DNA of 64,000 nucleotides, taken from the NCBI GenBank assembly GCA_005405945.1, contig BJHW01000002.1, positions 186,001 to 250,000 of the forward strand, in the 5' to 3' direction. Numbering within the stretch: the stretch's first letter is position 1; every line of letters starts with the position of its first letter. Below the pieces are notes generated by a model. That model did no database searches, was not told the DNA's origin, and saw only the letters and a program-made list of their open reading frames with translations. Below are positions 8,308-18,745 of the stretch, piece after piece. A program made the translations under genes and the position numbers. The stretch comes from Streptomyces violaceusniger. GTDB taxonomy: Bacteria; Actinomycetota; Actinomycetes; Streptomycetales; Streptomycetaceae.

Positions 8308-9315
8308 ATGAGACGCCGCACCGGCACCCGTACCCGTACCCGCGTCCTGTCCGGCGCCCTGGCCGCCGTGCTGTCCCTGCTCGTCGGCGCGTGCGGCACC
8401 TGGCCGGGCGCCGGGGCCACCGGGGCCGACGGGCTGCGGATCCTGGTGCCGAACACACCCGGAGGCGGCTACGACACCACGGCCCGGACCGTGGCCCGGG
8501 TGCTGGAGGAGACCGGGACCACCTCGGACATGGAGGTGTTCAACCTGCCCGGGGCCGGTGGCACGGTCGGTCTCCAGCGCACCGTGGACGAACGGGGCAA
8601 CGGACGGCTCGCCCTCCAGATGGGCCTCGGCGTGCTGGGTGCGTCCCATGTCGCCCACGCGAAAGTGACCGTGGCGCGGACCACCCCGATCGCCCGCCTG
8701 ATCGAGGAGCCCGAGGCGGTGGTGGTCCGCGAGGACTCGCCGTACCGCACCATCGCGGACCTGGTCGCCGGGTGGCGGAAGCACCCGGGAGACGTCACGG
8801 TCGGTGGCGGCTCCTCGCTGGGTGGCCCGGACCACCTGCTGCCCATGGCGCTGGCCCGCACCGTCGGCATCCAGCCGAAGGCGGTGCACTACGACGCGTA
8901 CGACGGCGGTGGCGGCGACCTCCTCCCCGCGCTGCTGGACGGCCGGGTCGACTTCGCCACCAGCGGCATCGGCGAGTTCCTCGACCAGATCGCGGCCGGG
9001 CAGCTCAGGGTGCTCGCGGTCACCAGCGACCGGCCCGTGACCGCACTGCCCGGGGTGCCGACACTGAAGGCCGCCGGGATCGACCTGGTCTTCGACAACT
9101 GGCGGGGGATCGTCGCACCGCCCGGCATCAGTTCGGCGGACCGCGAACGCTGGATCGAGGTGCTGACCGCGCTGCACACCTCCCGGCAGTGGAAGGCCGA
9201 GCTCACCCGCCACGGCTGGACCGACGCGTTCACCACGGGTGGCGCCTTCGCCACGTATCTGGCGCGGCAGGACAAGACCGTGGCGGACCTGGTCGGACAC
9301 CTGGGGCTGGACTGA
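8308..9315 (+). CDS. Bug/TctC-family tricarboxylate-binding lipoprotein
   Basis: A 335-residue periplasmic-type binding protein of the tripartite tricarboxylate transporter family, lipid-anchored here (lipobox LVGAC, Cys about residue 29). It has the family's PNTPGGGYDTTAR phosphate-loop-like start of the mature domain, then FNLPGAGG, GGGSSLGGPDH and GVPTLKAAGIDL. TctC proteins bind citrate, tartrate or other carboxylates. The expected membrane partners TctB and TctA are absent; the next gene is a GntP-family permease. The divergent CitAB-like system suggests carboxylate-induced expression. Confidence 0.9.
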   Translation: MRRRTGTRTRTRVLSGALAAVLSLLVGACGTWPGAGATGADGLRILVPNTPGGGYDTTARTVARVLEETGTTSDMEVFNLPGAGGTVGLQRTVDERGNGRLALQMGLGVLGASHVAHAKVTVARTTPIARLIEEPEAVVVREDSPYRTIADLVAGWRKHPGDVTVGGGSSLGGPDHLLPMALARTVGIQPKAVHYDAYDGGGGDLLPALLDGRVDFATSGIGEFLDQIAAGQLRVLAVTSDRPVTALPGVPTLKAAGIDLVFDNWRGIVAPPGISSADRERWIEVLTALHTSRQWKAELTRHGWTDAFTTGGAFATYLARQDKTVADLVGHLGLD

Positions 9316-9488
9316 CCGAACACTCCGCGGGCGCGGCCGCCGCACGGCCTCCCCACTCCTGCCGCTCCTGCCGCGCTCGTCGCCGTTGAACCACACCACC
9401 CCCGTCCCCTGACCCACCCATGCCCTGGTGGCGTACGAAACCCCCCGCATGCCCTGCTACGAACTCCTATGTCCTGGAAAGGCGCCGC

Positions 9489-10945
9489 ATGACCGCACAC
9501 ACCTGGTGGCTGCTGCTCATCCTCACGGTGGCGATCGCAGCACTGATCTATCTCATCAACTCCCGGCTGCGGGTCCATCCCTTCGTCGCGCTGATCCTGG
9601 TCAGCGTGGGCACGGGGATAGCGGCCGGGGAGCCCGTCGCGAAACTCGCCGAATCCATCGAGGAGGGCGCCGGCGGCACCCTCGGTGACGTGGGCGTCAC
9701 CCTCGCCCTGGGCGCCATGCTCGGCCGTCTGCTGTCCGACTCGGGCGCCACCGACGCCATCGCCCGCGCCCTCGTCGCCCGCGCCGAGCCCCGCAGGCTG
9801 CCCTGGCTGGTGGGCGCCGCTGCGTTCGTCATCGGTGTGCCCATGTTCTTCGAGGTGGGCCTGATCGTTCTGCTGCCGTTGATCTTCAGCGTCGCCCGCA
9901 GGATGGAGGAACACGGCGGCACCAAGGGCAGCCCGTACGTGCTCCTCGGTGTGCCCGCCATCGCCTCGCTGTCCACCCTGCACGGCATGCTGCCGCCCCA
10001 CCCCGGCCCGCTCACCGCGATGACCGGTCTGCACGCCGACCTCGGCCTCACCCTCGGCGTGGGCATCGTCTGCGCCGTGCCCACCGTCATCCTGGCCGGC
10101 CCCGTCTACGCCCGCTGGATCGCGCCCCGGCTTCCCGATGTCGCTCCGGACGCCGAGCTGGTGGCCCAGTTCACGGGGCTGAGCGTCAGCCCGCCCCGGC
10201 CGCCGCCTCGGCAGCCGGTGCGCCCGGTGCGCAGGCGAGTGGGGACGTCCCCCGCCGGACCGGTGTGCCCACCGGGCTGGCCGTGGCGGCCGTGCTGGTG
10301 CCCGTCGTCCTGATGCTGCTGCGCACCCTGGCCGAGACCGTGCTGGACGAGTCGAGCGGGCTGGGCGCGGCGCTGGTGTTCGCCGGAGAACCGCTGGTGG
10401 CGATGCTGGCCGGTTTCGTCTTCGCCCTCGGGGTGACGATCGTCGGCTCCGCCCGCGCCGGCCGCTCCGGCCGTTCGGCTGAGGAGACCCGTGCCTCCCT
10501 GACCGACAGCCTGAAGTCCATCGCCGCCATCCTGCTCATCATCGGTGGGGGAGGGGCGTTCAAGCAGGTCCTTCAGGACTCGGGCATCGGCGATGCCATC
10601 GCGTCCGCCGCCGAGGGCGCCCACATCAATGTGATCCTGCTGGGCTGGCTCATCGCCCTGCTGCTGTCGCTGACCACGGGCTCCGCCACCGTCGGCATCG
10701 TCTCCGCCACCGGCATCGTGGCCCCGCTGATCGGCGACGGCGGGGGCCTGGAGGCTTCCTTGCTGGTGGTCGCGATCGGCGCCGGTTCGCTCGGCCTCAA
10801 CTACGTCAACCACGCGGGGTTCTGGCTGGTGAAGGAGTCGTTCGGAATGGACCTCACCCAGGCCACCAAGACCCAGACCGCCGTGCAGACCCTGGTCAGT
10901 GTGCTCGGCCTGATGATGGCCCTGCTGCTGTCGGTGTTCGCCTGA
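9489..10945 (+). CDS. GntP-family (gluconate/organic acid:H+) permease, frame broken near 10190
   Basis: An integral membrane transporter of about 485 residues once the frame is joined. The first part (from ATG 9489: MTAHTWWLLLILTV) contains several membrane segments and the conserved GVPMFFEVGLIVLLPL and LPPHPGP motifs. After about 10188 the reading moves to the -1 phase and continues through TGLAVAAVLVPVVLMLL to LLLSVFA. The sequence lacks one base in the GC run around 10190-10200 (gcccgccccgg). Everything downstream is well conserved (TTGSATVGIVSATGIV, GSLGLNYVNHAGFW), so an assembly error is likelier than decay. Substrate is probably a hydroxy-carboxylate; genuine cooperation with the Bug lipoprotein is unproven. 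Confidence 0.82.
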
Positions 10946-10956
10946 GACGCCGGTCG

Positions 10957-11003
10957 CTCGCGATGGGTCCGGCCGCCCGTCGGCTGTCGGACCCACCCGC
11001 GAG
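10957..11003. terminator. Hairpin after the permease gene
   Basis: CTCGCG plus GGGTCCG pair with CGGACCC plus CGCGAG across a 16-nt loop, starting 11 nt after the permease stop. No T-run follows, as is common in Streptomyces. Confidence 0.45.
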
Positions 11004-11131
11004 ACTCCGGCCATGGACCTTGGCGAACGGCCGCCTTGCCGCTCGGCCGCCCGTCGCCCGACCCCCGTCCCAGAGCCGGCCGCCCGCCCCCGCCGCCGCC
11101 TAGCCCCGCCCCCTACCCCCGGAATACCGGT

Positions 11132-11147
11132 GTGAAATCCTTTTCAC
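11132..11147. promoter_or_regulatory. LacI-type operator O1 (autoregulatory)
   Basis: GTGAAATCCTTTTCAC has 6-bp inverted arms around 4 nt and lies 41 bp upstream of the LacI gene start. It shares 14 of 16 positions with the site at 16913 and 12 of 16 with the site at 17055. Confidence 0.65.
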
Positions 11148-11187
11148 CGGCAGGGTAGGCTGAAGGGCGACCGTACACGGTGAAAGG

Positions 11188-12210
11188 ATGCGGACACAGT
11201 TGGTGACGATCCATGACGTGGCGCGAGCCGCCGGAGTCTCTCCGGCGACCGTCTCGCGTGTCTTCAACGGCGGCAAGGTCACACCGGCACGTGCCCTGTC
11301 CGTGCAAGAGGCCGCGGCGGCCCTCGGGTTCGCTCCCAACCGGGTGGCGCGGTCGCTTCGTAAGCAGCGGTCCAGTGTGATCGCGCTGATCATCCCGGAC
11401 ATCGAGAACCCGTTCTTCACCTCGCTCGCCCGTGGCGTCGAGGACGCCGCGCAGCGCACCAGCCTTTCCGTGGTCCTGTGCAACTCCGACGAGGACACCG
11501 ACAAGGAGCGCCGCTACCTGGAGGTGGCTCTCGGTGAGCAGATGGCGGGCGTGATCGTGGCGGCGGCGTCCCAGGACGAGACGGATCTGGGGCCGCTGAC
11601 CGACCGACGTGTGCCCGTGGTCGCCGTCGACCGCCGTCCGCGCGACGCCGAGGTGGACGCGGTCCAGGTCGACAACCATCACGGTGGCGAGGTGGCCACC
11701 CGCCACCTCCTCCAGGCCGGTTACCACAGGATCGCCTGCATCACCGGGCCCGAAGGGGCCTCCACCTCCGAGGAACGGCTCGCGGGCCACCGCACGGCGT
11801 TGCGCGCCGCCCAGGGCGGTGCGGCCGCGGCCGACGACGCCTACGTACGGCATGCCGACTTCCGGGTGGACGGCGGCCGCGCGGCGATGCGCGAACTGCT
11901 GGCGCTGCCCGAGCCGCCCGATGCCGTGTTCGTCGCCAACAACCTCATGACCATCGGTGTCCTCGACGCCCTCCGCGAGGCCGGCCGCACCCCACCCGAC
12001 GTCGGCGTGCTCTCCTTCGGGGACGTTCCCTGGGCGTCGCTGGTACGGCCATCCCTCACCGCGGTCGAACTGCCCTCGTACGAGCTGGGGCGCACCGCCG
12101 CCGACCTCCTCCTCCAGCGCATGGACGGCAGCGTGTCGCCGGTGCAGACCGTAGTACTGCGCACAAAGCTGCAGGTCAGGAAGAGCACGGCCGGGCCTGC
12201 CCGGCGCTGA
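11188..12210 (+). CDS. LacI-family transcriptional regulator
   Basis: A 340-residue LacI/GalR repressor. The N-terminal HTH (VTIHDVARAAGVSPATVSRV) and hinge helix (NRVARSLRKQRSS) are followed by a periplasmic-binding-type core (VIALIIPDIENPFFTSLARG; VPVVAVDRRP; GYHRIACITGP; DVGVLSFGDVPWA). It lies between the permease gene and the convergent ABC-sugar operon. Near-identical palindromes precede this gene, the GH172-ABC operon and the kinase-isomerase unit, so it is the likely local repressor of a D-arabinan/pentose pathway. The effector is unknown. The start ATG 11188 gives a family-typical N-terminus; an in-frame start at VTIHDVAR is also possible. Confidence 0.92.
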   Translation: MRTQLVTIHDVARAAGVSPATVSRVFNGGKVTPARALSVQEAAAALGFAPNRVARSLRKQRSSVIALIIPDIENPFFTSLARGVEDAAQRTSLSVVLCNSDEDTDKERRYLEVALGEQMAGVIVAAASQDETDLGPLTDRRVPVVAVDRRPRDAEVDAVQVDNHHGGEVATRHLLQAGYHRIACITGPEGASTSEERLAGHRTALRAAQGGAAAADDAYVRHADFRVDGGRAAMRELLALPEPPDAVFVANNLMTIGVLDALREAGRTPPDVGVLSFGDVPWASLVRPSLTAVELPSYELGRTAADLLLQRMDGSVSPVQTVVLRTKLQVRKSTAGPARR

Positions 12211-12299
12211 CGGACGCCCCCGGCACTGACGGACCCCGGCGATGACAGACGCATCCGGCGCTGACGGCCGGGGCACGCCCACCGAACCACGAACAAAGC

Positions 12300-12333
12300 G
12301 GCGCCGCACCGGCCATTCAGCCCGTGCGGCGCC
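12300..12333. terminator. Bidirectional terminator hairpin
   Basis: GGCGCCGCAC and GTGCGGCGCC form a perfect 10-bp stem around 14 nt, between the convergent LacI gene and ABC permease gene. Confidence 0.6.
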
Positions 12334-12362
12334 ACGTCACCTCACAGCGCGCTCACTTGAGC

Positions 12363-13232
12363 TCACTTCAACCCCGACGTCTTGATCGACTCCACGATCT
12401 GCCGCTGGAAGACGAAGAACAGCGCCAGCATGGGCAGCGCGGCCACCGTCGCCGCCGCCAGGATGTAGTTCCAGTTGGAGGTGTACTGCGTCTGGAACGA
12501 CGAGATACCCAGCTGCACCACCGTCAGGTCCTGATCACTCGTGGCGACCAACGGCCAGACGAACGCGTTCCAGTTGGCGAGGAAGAAGAAGATCGCCAGG
12601 GCCGACAGAATCGGCCGGGACATCGGCAGGACGATGTTCCAGTAGACCCGCCAGTGGCCGCAGCCGTCGATGACCGCCGCCTCCTCCAGCTCCTTCGGCA
12701 GCCCCAGATAGAACTGGCGCAGCAGGAAGATGCCGAAGGCGTTGAAGATCGCCGGGATGATCAGCCCGGCGTAGCTGTCGAGCAGACCCAGCTGGCGGGC
12801 GACCAGGAACAGCGGGATCAGCACCACCGGCGCGGTGACCAGCAGCGTCGCGAAGATGGCGCCGAAGAGCTTCTCACGCCCAGGGAAGCGCAGCCGCGCC
12901 AGCGCGTAGGCGGCCATCGAGTGGAAGAACAGGGCCGCCACGGTGATCACCGTCGAGATGAAGAAGCTGTTCCACAGATAGCGGCCGAACGGCACCTCGG
13001 TGAAGACGTAGACGAAGTTCTGGAAGGTGAAGTCCCGCGGGATCAGCCGTCCGTCGGTGACGGTGGCCCGCGTCTTGAACGACGACGTGACCATCCACAG
13101 CACGGGAAAGAGGCTGATCAGCGACAGGACGACGGCCAGGGCCGTCAGCCCGGCGCGCGGGGACAGCAGTCGGCGCCGACCGGCCGCGGTGGCCGTGGTG
13201 TGGGCCCGGTTCGTCAGGGCGTCACTCGCCAT
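12363..13232 (-). CDS. Carbohydrate ABC transporter permease (MalG type)
   Basis: A 289-residue inner-membrane permease of the CUT1 family with about six membrane segments and the cytoplasmic EAA loop (ELEEAAVIDGCGHWRVYWNI then VLP) that docks the ATPase. It overlaps the upstream permease gene by 11 nt and is last in the GH172-binding protein-permease-permease operon. No ATPase is encoded here, so the system probably borrows a shared MsiK-type ATPase, as is usual for Streptomyces CUT1 importers. Confidence 0.93.
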   Translation of the reverse strand: MASDALTNRAHTTATAAGRRRLLSPRAGLTALAVVLSLISLFPVLWMVTSSFKTRATVTDGRLIPRDFTFQNFVYVFTEVPFGRYLWNSFFISTVITVAALFFHSMAAYALARLRFPGREKLFGAIFATLLVTAPVVLIPLFLVARQLGLLDSYAGLIIPAIFNAFGIFLLRQFYLGLPKELEEAAVIDGCGHWRVYWNIVLPMSRPILSALAIFFFLANWNAFVWPLVATSDQDLTVVQLGISSFQTQYTSNWNYILAAATVAALPMLALFFVFQRQIVESIKTSGLK

Positions 13233-14193
13233 CGTCGAACCTCCCGCCTCTCGTGAACGTGAAGAGCACCGCGGAGATGAGCACCATGATCAGCACCAGG
13301 AACGAGCCCATGGCCGACGCATAGCCGTACTCCCCGAATCCGAACGCCTGCTGGTAGATGTAGAAGATGGCGAGCGACGTGCCGTTGGCGGGGCCGCCGT
13401 TGGTCAGGACGAAGATCAGGTCGAGTCCGCCGGTGATGGCGGCGACCGTCGACATCAGCAGGACGAAGAAGCTGGTGGGGCGCAGCAGTGGCCAGGTGAT
13501 GGTGCGGAACGTGGTCCACGGCCCCGCGCCGTCCAGCTTCGCGGCCTCGTAGAACTCCTGGGGGATCTCCTGGAGTCCGGCGAGGAAAATGATCATGTAG
13601 TAGCCCATCATCACCCACACCATGACGGCGATGACACAGCCGAGGGCGAGGGACGGACTGCCGAGCCAGGACTCACCGTCGAAACCGGCGGCCCGCATGG
13701 CCCGGTTGACCACCCCGGTCTGCTCGTCGAGCAAGAACTTCCACAGCACGCCGACCACGACCAGGCTGATGACGTACGGCATGAAGAGCATCGTGCGGTA
13801 GACGCCGACCCCGGGCAGCTTCTGCTTCACCAGCAGGCCAAGACCCAGGCTCACACAGAACAGGAGGGGGACGAGGAACACCACATACAGCCCCGTGATC
13901 TTCATCGAGTCCCAGAACAGCGGGTCGTTCACCATCCGCCGGTAGTTGCCGAGCCCGATCCACTCATAGCTGCCGAAGCCGCTGACCTGGAAGAAGCTCA
14001 GTCCGATGGACAGCACCATCGGGATCGCGACGAACACCAGCAACCCGAGCACATCGGGCGCGAGGAACAGCCCTGCGGCCAGCCACTCGCGGTGCTTGCG
14101 GCTCAGTCTCGGCCGGCGGCCGGACGTGGCGGGCGACTGCGCCGGGGCCACGGTGGCCCGGCGGCGGCGCTCCTGTGCGGCGACACTGCTCAT
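13222..14193 (-). CDS. Carbohydrate ABC transporter permease (MalF type)
   Basis: A 323-residue CUT1 permease. A cytoplasmic Arg-rich N-terminus leads to TM1 (WLAAGLFLAPDVLGLLVFVA), followed by further membrane segments and the EAA loop (EFYEAAKLDGAGPWTTFRTI). It is paired with the MalG-type partner downstream and overlaps the binding-protein gene by 4 nt, so the operon is tightly coupled. Confidence 0.93.
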   Translation of the reverse strand: MSSVAAQERRRRATVAPAQSPATSGRRPRLSRKHREWLAAGLFLAPDVLGLLVFVAIPMVLSIGLSFFQVSGFGSYEWIGLGNYRRMVNDPLFWDSMKITGLYVVFLVPLLFCVSLGLGLLVKQKLPGVGVYRTMLFMPYVISLVVVGVLWKFLLDEQTGVVNRAMRAAGFDGESWLGSPSLALGCVIAVMVWVMMGYYMIIFLAGLQEIPQEFYEAAKLDGAGPWTTFRTITWPLLRPTSFFVLLMSTVAAITGGLDLIFVLTNGGPANGTSLAIFYIYQQAFGFGEYGYASAMGSFLVLIMVLISAVLFTFTRGGRFDDGE

Positions 14194-15566
14194 ATCAGGC
14201 TCGCCCCCTTGTAGCTCTTGGTGTAGGCCGCGATGGACCGGGCGGCTCTCTCGGCGTCACTGGCCACATCGTGGCCGGCGAGCATGGTGCCCTGGATGGC
14301 GTCGGAGATCGCCTTGTAGACGACCGGGGGATAGCGCGGTTCACCACGGCCACCGGGGAAGATCTCGTCCTTGAACTGCTTCATGATCGCGGAGTCGTAG
14401 CCACCCTTGGCGGAGCCGCGCTCCAGGGCGCTGTCCCGCGGCGCCACATCGGACTTCGTGCCGACGCACCACTCCACCATCCGGTTGATGGACTCGTCCC
14501 GCATCGATCCCAGGGCCCAGACGCAGAACTCGGCCGCCGCCTCGGGGTTGCGGCCCTGGGCGTTGGCGCAGAACGACCAGCCGCCCAGCGCGGTGACGTA
14601 CCGGCCACCCGGGGGCGTGGGCAGTTTGAAGACGCCGTAGCGGTACTTGGGCGCGAACGCCTTGAAGCTGGAGACGTTCCAGATGCCCTGCTGCCACATG
14701 GCCACGTTGCCGCCCTTGAAACCGCCGACCACGTCCGCGGCGGCGGGCAGGGTGCGCGGCGCGATGCCGTGGCGCACCGCGTCCTGCCAGAGTCCCAGGG
14801 CCTGGCGGGTGGCCTTGGAGTCGAAGGCCACATCGCCGTGTTCGTCCAGGACCTCGCCACCGCCCTGCCACATCCACGGGTACCAGGTGAAGTTCTGGTA
14901 GTAGCCCGGCCTGGTCTCGAAGACCAGCCCGGCCCGTGTCTTCGTGCGCAGCTTGTCGCCGATGTCGAGCATCTGGTCCCAGGTGGTGGGGATGTCGGCC
15001 TCCGACAGACCGGCCTTCTCCCAGACGTCCTGGGCGTAGAACATGGCCAGCGGCTCGATCTCCATGGGGAGGGCGTAGACCTTGCCGTCCACCATGCGGC
15101 TGTCGAGCGCGGAGCCGAAGTCGTCGATGGCCGCCTTCTCCATGTGCGGTGTGAGATCGGCCAGCACGCCGCCGTTGTAGTACCGCAGGAAGTCGCCGGG
15201 GGAGAGCAGGAAGATGTCCGGGCCCTCGCCGGTGGCGAAGGCGGACGGCAGTTTGAATCCGTTGAGATAGGTGGGTTGCGGCAGATAGACGAGGTCGATC
15301 CGCGCCTTGTGGGTGGCGTTCCACCGGTCGACCATGTCGACGAACCACTTGGCCTGTGCGTTGACCGCGGGGTCCGGCGAGCGCTGGGGCCCGTAGAAGT
15401 TCCAGAACTGGAGGTTGCCCCCCTTGGCCCGGGCCGTGCCGCAACCGGTGAGCAGGGCCGGGGCCGCCACGGCCGACCCCGCGCCCGCCACCGCGGTGAG
15501 GAAACGGCGGCGTGAGGTGCCGGGGGAGGTGGTCGGGCGCCCGGCTTCGGTGCCGTGCTGGAGCAT
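14190..15566 (-). CDS. Sugar ABC transporter substrate-binding lipoprotein (Tat-exported)
   Basis: A 458-residue CUT1 binding protein. The N-terminus has a twin-arginine signal (TSRRRFLTAVAGAG) and a lipobox (LLTGC, Cys about residue 42). The mature part shows typical motifs for oligosaccharide binding proteins (LQFWNFYGP, ATGEGPDIFLL, WMWQGGGEVLDE, FKGGNVAMWQQGIW). By context it would capture arabino-oligosaccharides released by the secreted DUF4185-type enzymes; that specificity is an inference. A 5-copy 15-bp tandem repeat lies just upstream of the start. Confidence 0.92.
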   Translation of the reverse strand: MLQHGTEAGRPTTSPGTSRRRFLTAVAGAGSAVAAPALLTGCGTARAKGGNLQFWNFYGPQRSPDPAVNAQAKWFVDMVDRWNATHKARIDLVYLPQPTYLNGFKLPSAFATGEGPDIFLLSPGDFLRYYNGGVLADLTPHMEKAAIDDFGSALDSRMVDGKVYALPMEIEPLAMFYAQDVWEKAGLSEADIPTTWDQMLDIGDKLRTKTRAGLVFETRPGYYQNFTWYPWMWQGGGEVLDEHGDVAFDSKATRQALGLWQDAVRHGIAPRTLPAAADVVGGFKGGNVAMWQQGIWNVSSFKAFAPKYRYGVFKLPTPPGGRYVTALGGWSFCANAQGRNPEAAAEFCVWALGSMRDESINRMVEWCVGTKSDVAPRDSALERGSAKGGYDSAIMKQFKDEIFPGGRGEPRYPPVVYKAISDAIQGTMLAGHDVASDAERAARSIAAYTKSYKGASLI

Positions 15567-15624
15567 GCGTGCGCTCCTGTCGGAGTGGGATGGGGCTGGG
15601 ATGTGCGGGTGGGGGGTGGGTGCT

Positions 15625-15699
15625 GGGATGTACGGATCCGGGAAGTGCGGACCCGGGATGCGCGGATCCGGACAGTACGGACCCGGACAGTACGGACCT
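15625..15699. repeat. Five-copy 15-bp tandem repeat between operon genes
   Basis: Five contiguous 15-bp units, beginning GGGATGTACGGATCC then GGGAAGTGCGGACCC and ending GGACAGTACGGACCT, fill the 150-bp gap between the GH172 stop and the binding-protein start. Several units have palindromic ends (GGATCC, GGACCC). The role is unknown; possibilities are an mRNA stability or attenuation element that raises binding-protein expression relative to GH172, or a simple slippage product. Confidence 0.85.
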
Positions 15700-15716
15700 C
15701 GGGGTGGGTGAATCCC

Positions 15717-16808
<1,092 letters not shown>

Positions 16809-16912
16809 CGTGTCTTGCCCTCATGGGTGGGGTACGGGGTGCGCGCCGACGGGCCGGAAGAGGCACCGTGGCGCGCGGAAAGCGGCGTCACCGACGATGC
16901 GGCGCAGCACGT

Positions 16913-16928
16913 TTGAAATCCATTTCAC
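16913..16928. promoter_or_regulatory. LacI-type operator O2 (GH172-ABC operon)
   Basis: TTGAAATCCATTTCAC contains the perfect palindrome TGAAAT-CC-ATTTCA (16914-16927). It lies about 105 bp upstream of the GH172 start and matches O1 at 14 of 16 positions. Confidence 0.65.
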
Positions 16929-17054
16929 CGCAACGTAGAGCGGGCCCCAGAGGGTGTCAAGGGGTGAGACGTATGGCGCAGGAGAGATGCCGACGCGCGC
17001 TGCTGATATGGCTTTTCGCCAGGGCAAAGGCCATTCGCGTGGGCTCCCTTGACG

Positions 17055-17070
17055 TTGAAATCGTTTTCTG
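17055..17070. promoter_or_regulatory. LacI-type operator O3 (kinase-isomerase unit)
   Basis: TTGAAATCGTTTTCTG, a near-palindrome of the classic LacI form GAAA-NCGN-TTTC, ends 14 nt upstream of the kinase ATG. It matches O1 at 12 of 16 positions and would block transcription initiation or clearance at the kinase promoter. Confidence 0.6.
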
Positions 17071-17084
17071 TCAGCGTGCTCGCC

Positions 17085-18562
17085 ATGCCTCGCAACGCAG
17101 TCATCGGAGTGGACATCGGCACTTCGAGCAGCAAGGGCGTCCTCGTCGGTCTCGATGGCGCACTGATCGGCTCGGCCACCCGGGAGCACACCCCCGCGAG
17201 ACCGGGCCCCGGCCGCTTCGAGATGGACGCCTCCGTCTGGTGGCGCGAGTTCACCGAACTCGCCCGGGAGCTGACCGCCGCGGAGGACACCACCGTGGTC
17301 GCCGTCGGGGTCAGCGGCATGGGCCCCTGCGTCCTGCTGACCGATGAGCACGACACCCCGCTGCGCCCCGCCGTGCTCTACGGCGTGGACACCCGGGCGG
17401 TGCGGCAGATCCAGCGCATCGAGGCGCGGCTCGGCGCCGACGAGATCATCCGCCGCGGCGGCTCCGCCCTGACCAGCCAGGCCGCCGGGCCGAAGATCGC
17501 GTGGATCGCCGAGGAGGAGCCCGAGCTCTATGCACGGGCCAGGCGCCTGTACATGCCGAGCTCCTGGCTGGTGGCCAAGCTCACCGGGAACTACGTCCTG
17601 GACCACCACTCGGCCAGCCAGTGCACCCCGCTGTACGACACGCTCGCCTGCGAGTGGTACGCCCCCTGGGCCGCCGAGGTCGCCCCGGGATCGAACTGCC
17701 GCCGCTGCGCTGGCCTGGCGAGACGGCCGGCGCCCTCACCCCCGAGGCCGCCGCCGCGACCGGCCTGCCCGCCGGAATCCCCGTCACCACCGGCACCATC
17801 GACGCCTGGGCCGAGGCGCTGAGCGTGGGCGCGCAGAACATCGGCGATCTGATGCTGATGTACGGCACCACCATGTTCCTCATCCACACCGTGCCCAAGC
17901 CGCTGACCAGCCCGTCCCTGTGGGGCACCGTCGGCGCCCTGCCCGGCACCCGGAACCTCGCCGGTGGCATGGCCACCTCCGGCGCGGTCGCCAACTGGCT
18001 GAAGGACCTGTTCGCCGACGGCGACCACGCCGAACTCACCGCTCTGGCCGCCGAGTCGGGCGTCGGCGCCAACGGCCTGCTGATGCTCCCGTACTTCTCC
18101 GGCGAGCGCACCCCGATCATGGACCCGGACGCCCGCGGAGTCATCGCCGGGCTGACCCTGTCCCACACCCGCGGCGACCTCTACCGGGCCGCGCTCGAGG
18201 CCACCGGGTTCGGCATCCGCCAGAACATCGAGGTCATCGAGGCGGTCGGCGGCGACATCCGCCGTGTGGTCGCCGTCGGCGGCGGCACCCAGGGCTCGCT
18301 GTGGACGCAGATCGTCTCCGACATCACCGGCCGACCGCAGGAGGTGCGCACCATCACCATCGGCGCCGGTTACGGTGACGCCCTGCTGGCCGCCCAGCTC
18401 GTCGGGGACGCCTCCATCGACGACTGGAACCCGGTGCGCGAGACGGTGACGCCACGCGCCGAGCACACCGGGCGCTACGACGAGCTGTACGCCCTCTACC
18501 GGCGGCTGTACCCGGACACCGCCGCGACCGTCCACGCGCTGGCCGCACTACAGGAGCGCTGA
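17085..18562 (+). CDS. FGGY-family carbohydrate kinase (probable D-ribulokinase/xylulokinase type), frame broken near 17688
   Basis: About 492 residues once joined. The N-terminal ATP-binding lobe begins MPRNAVIGVDIGTSSSKGV with the family phosphate motif. The C-terminal lobe has GTIDAWAEALSVGA, YGTTMFLIH, MLPYFSGERTPIMDP and VVAVGGGTQGSLW. The frame moves by -1 at gggatc (17687-17692), where one base is missing between PG and IELPPLRWPGE; both sides are conserved, so a sequence error is likely. The start is placed at ATG 17085, not at upstream in-frame TTG codons, because the operator overlaps that stretch. With the adjacent isomerase it would phosphorylate D-ribulose to D-ribulose-5-P. The substrate is inferred. 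Confidence 0.85.
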
Positions 18563-18579
18563 GCGCCCCCGCGCGCCCC

Positions 18580-18666
18580 GGCACACCCGCGCCCGCAGCG
18601 GCCCCCCCGGCACACCCGCGCCCGCAGCGGCCCCCCGGCACACCCGCGCCCGCAGCCGCCCCCCCC
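18580..18666. repeat. Three-copy ~29-bp tandem repeat
   Basis: Three copies of a unit beginning GGCACACCCGCGCCCGCAGC, each ending in a C run of different length (7, 6 and about 8). They fill half of the 183-bp gap between kinase and isomerase. The only differences besides one transposed base are the homopolymer lengths. Confidence 0.85.
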
Positions 18667-18745
18667 GCACCCCCAGTGCCTTCAGCCCCCAGCGCCACCC
18701 GCGCGTCCCTCGACGCACCCTCGACGCACCATCAACGGAGACCGC

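Noticed and set aside
9489..10945. Programmed frameshift in the permease gene
   Set aside because: No slippery heptamer or stimulatory structure was evident. The same one-base loss recurs in many unrelated genes, so assembly error is the simpler reading.
15625..15699. CRISPR array
   Set aside because: Units are contiguous 15-bp repeats without spacers, and no cas genes are present. The arrays at 18580, 28305 and 34145 fail for the same reason.
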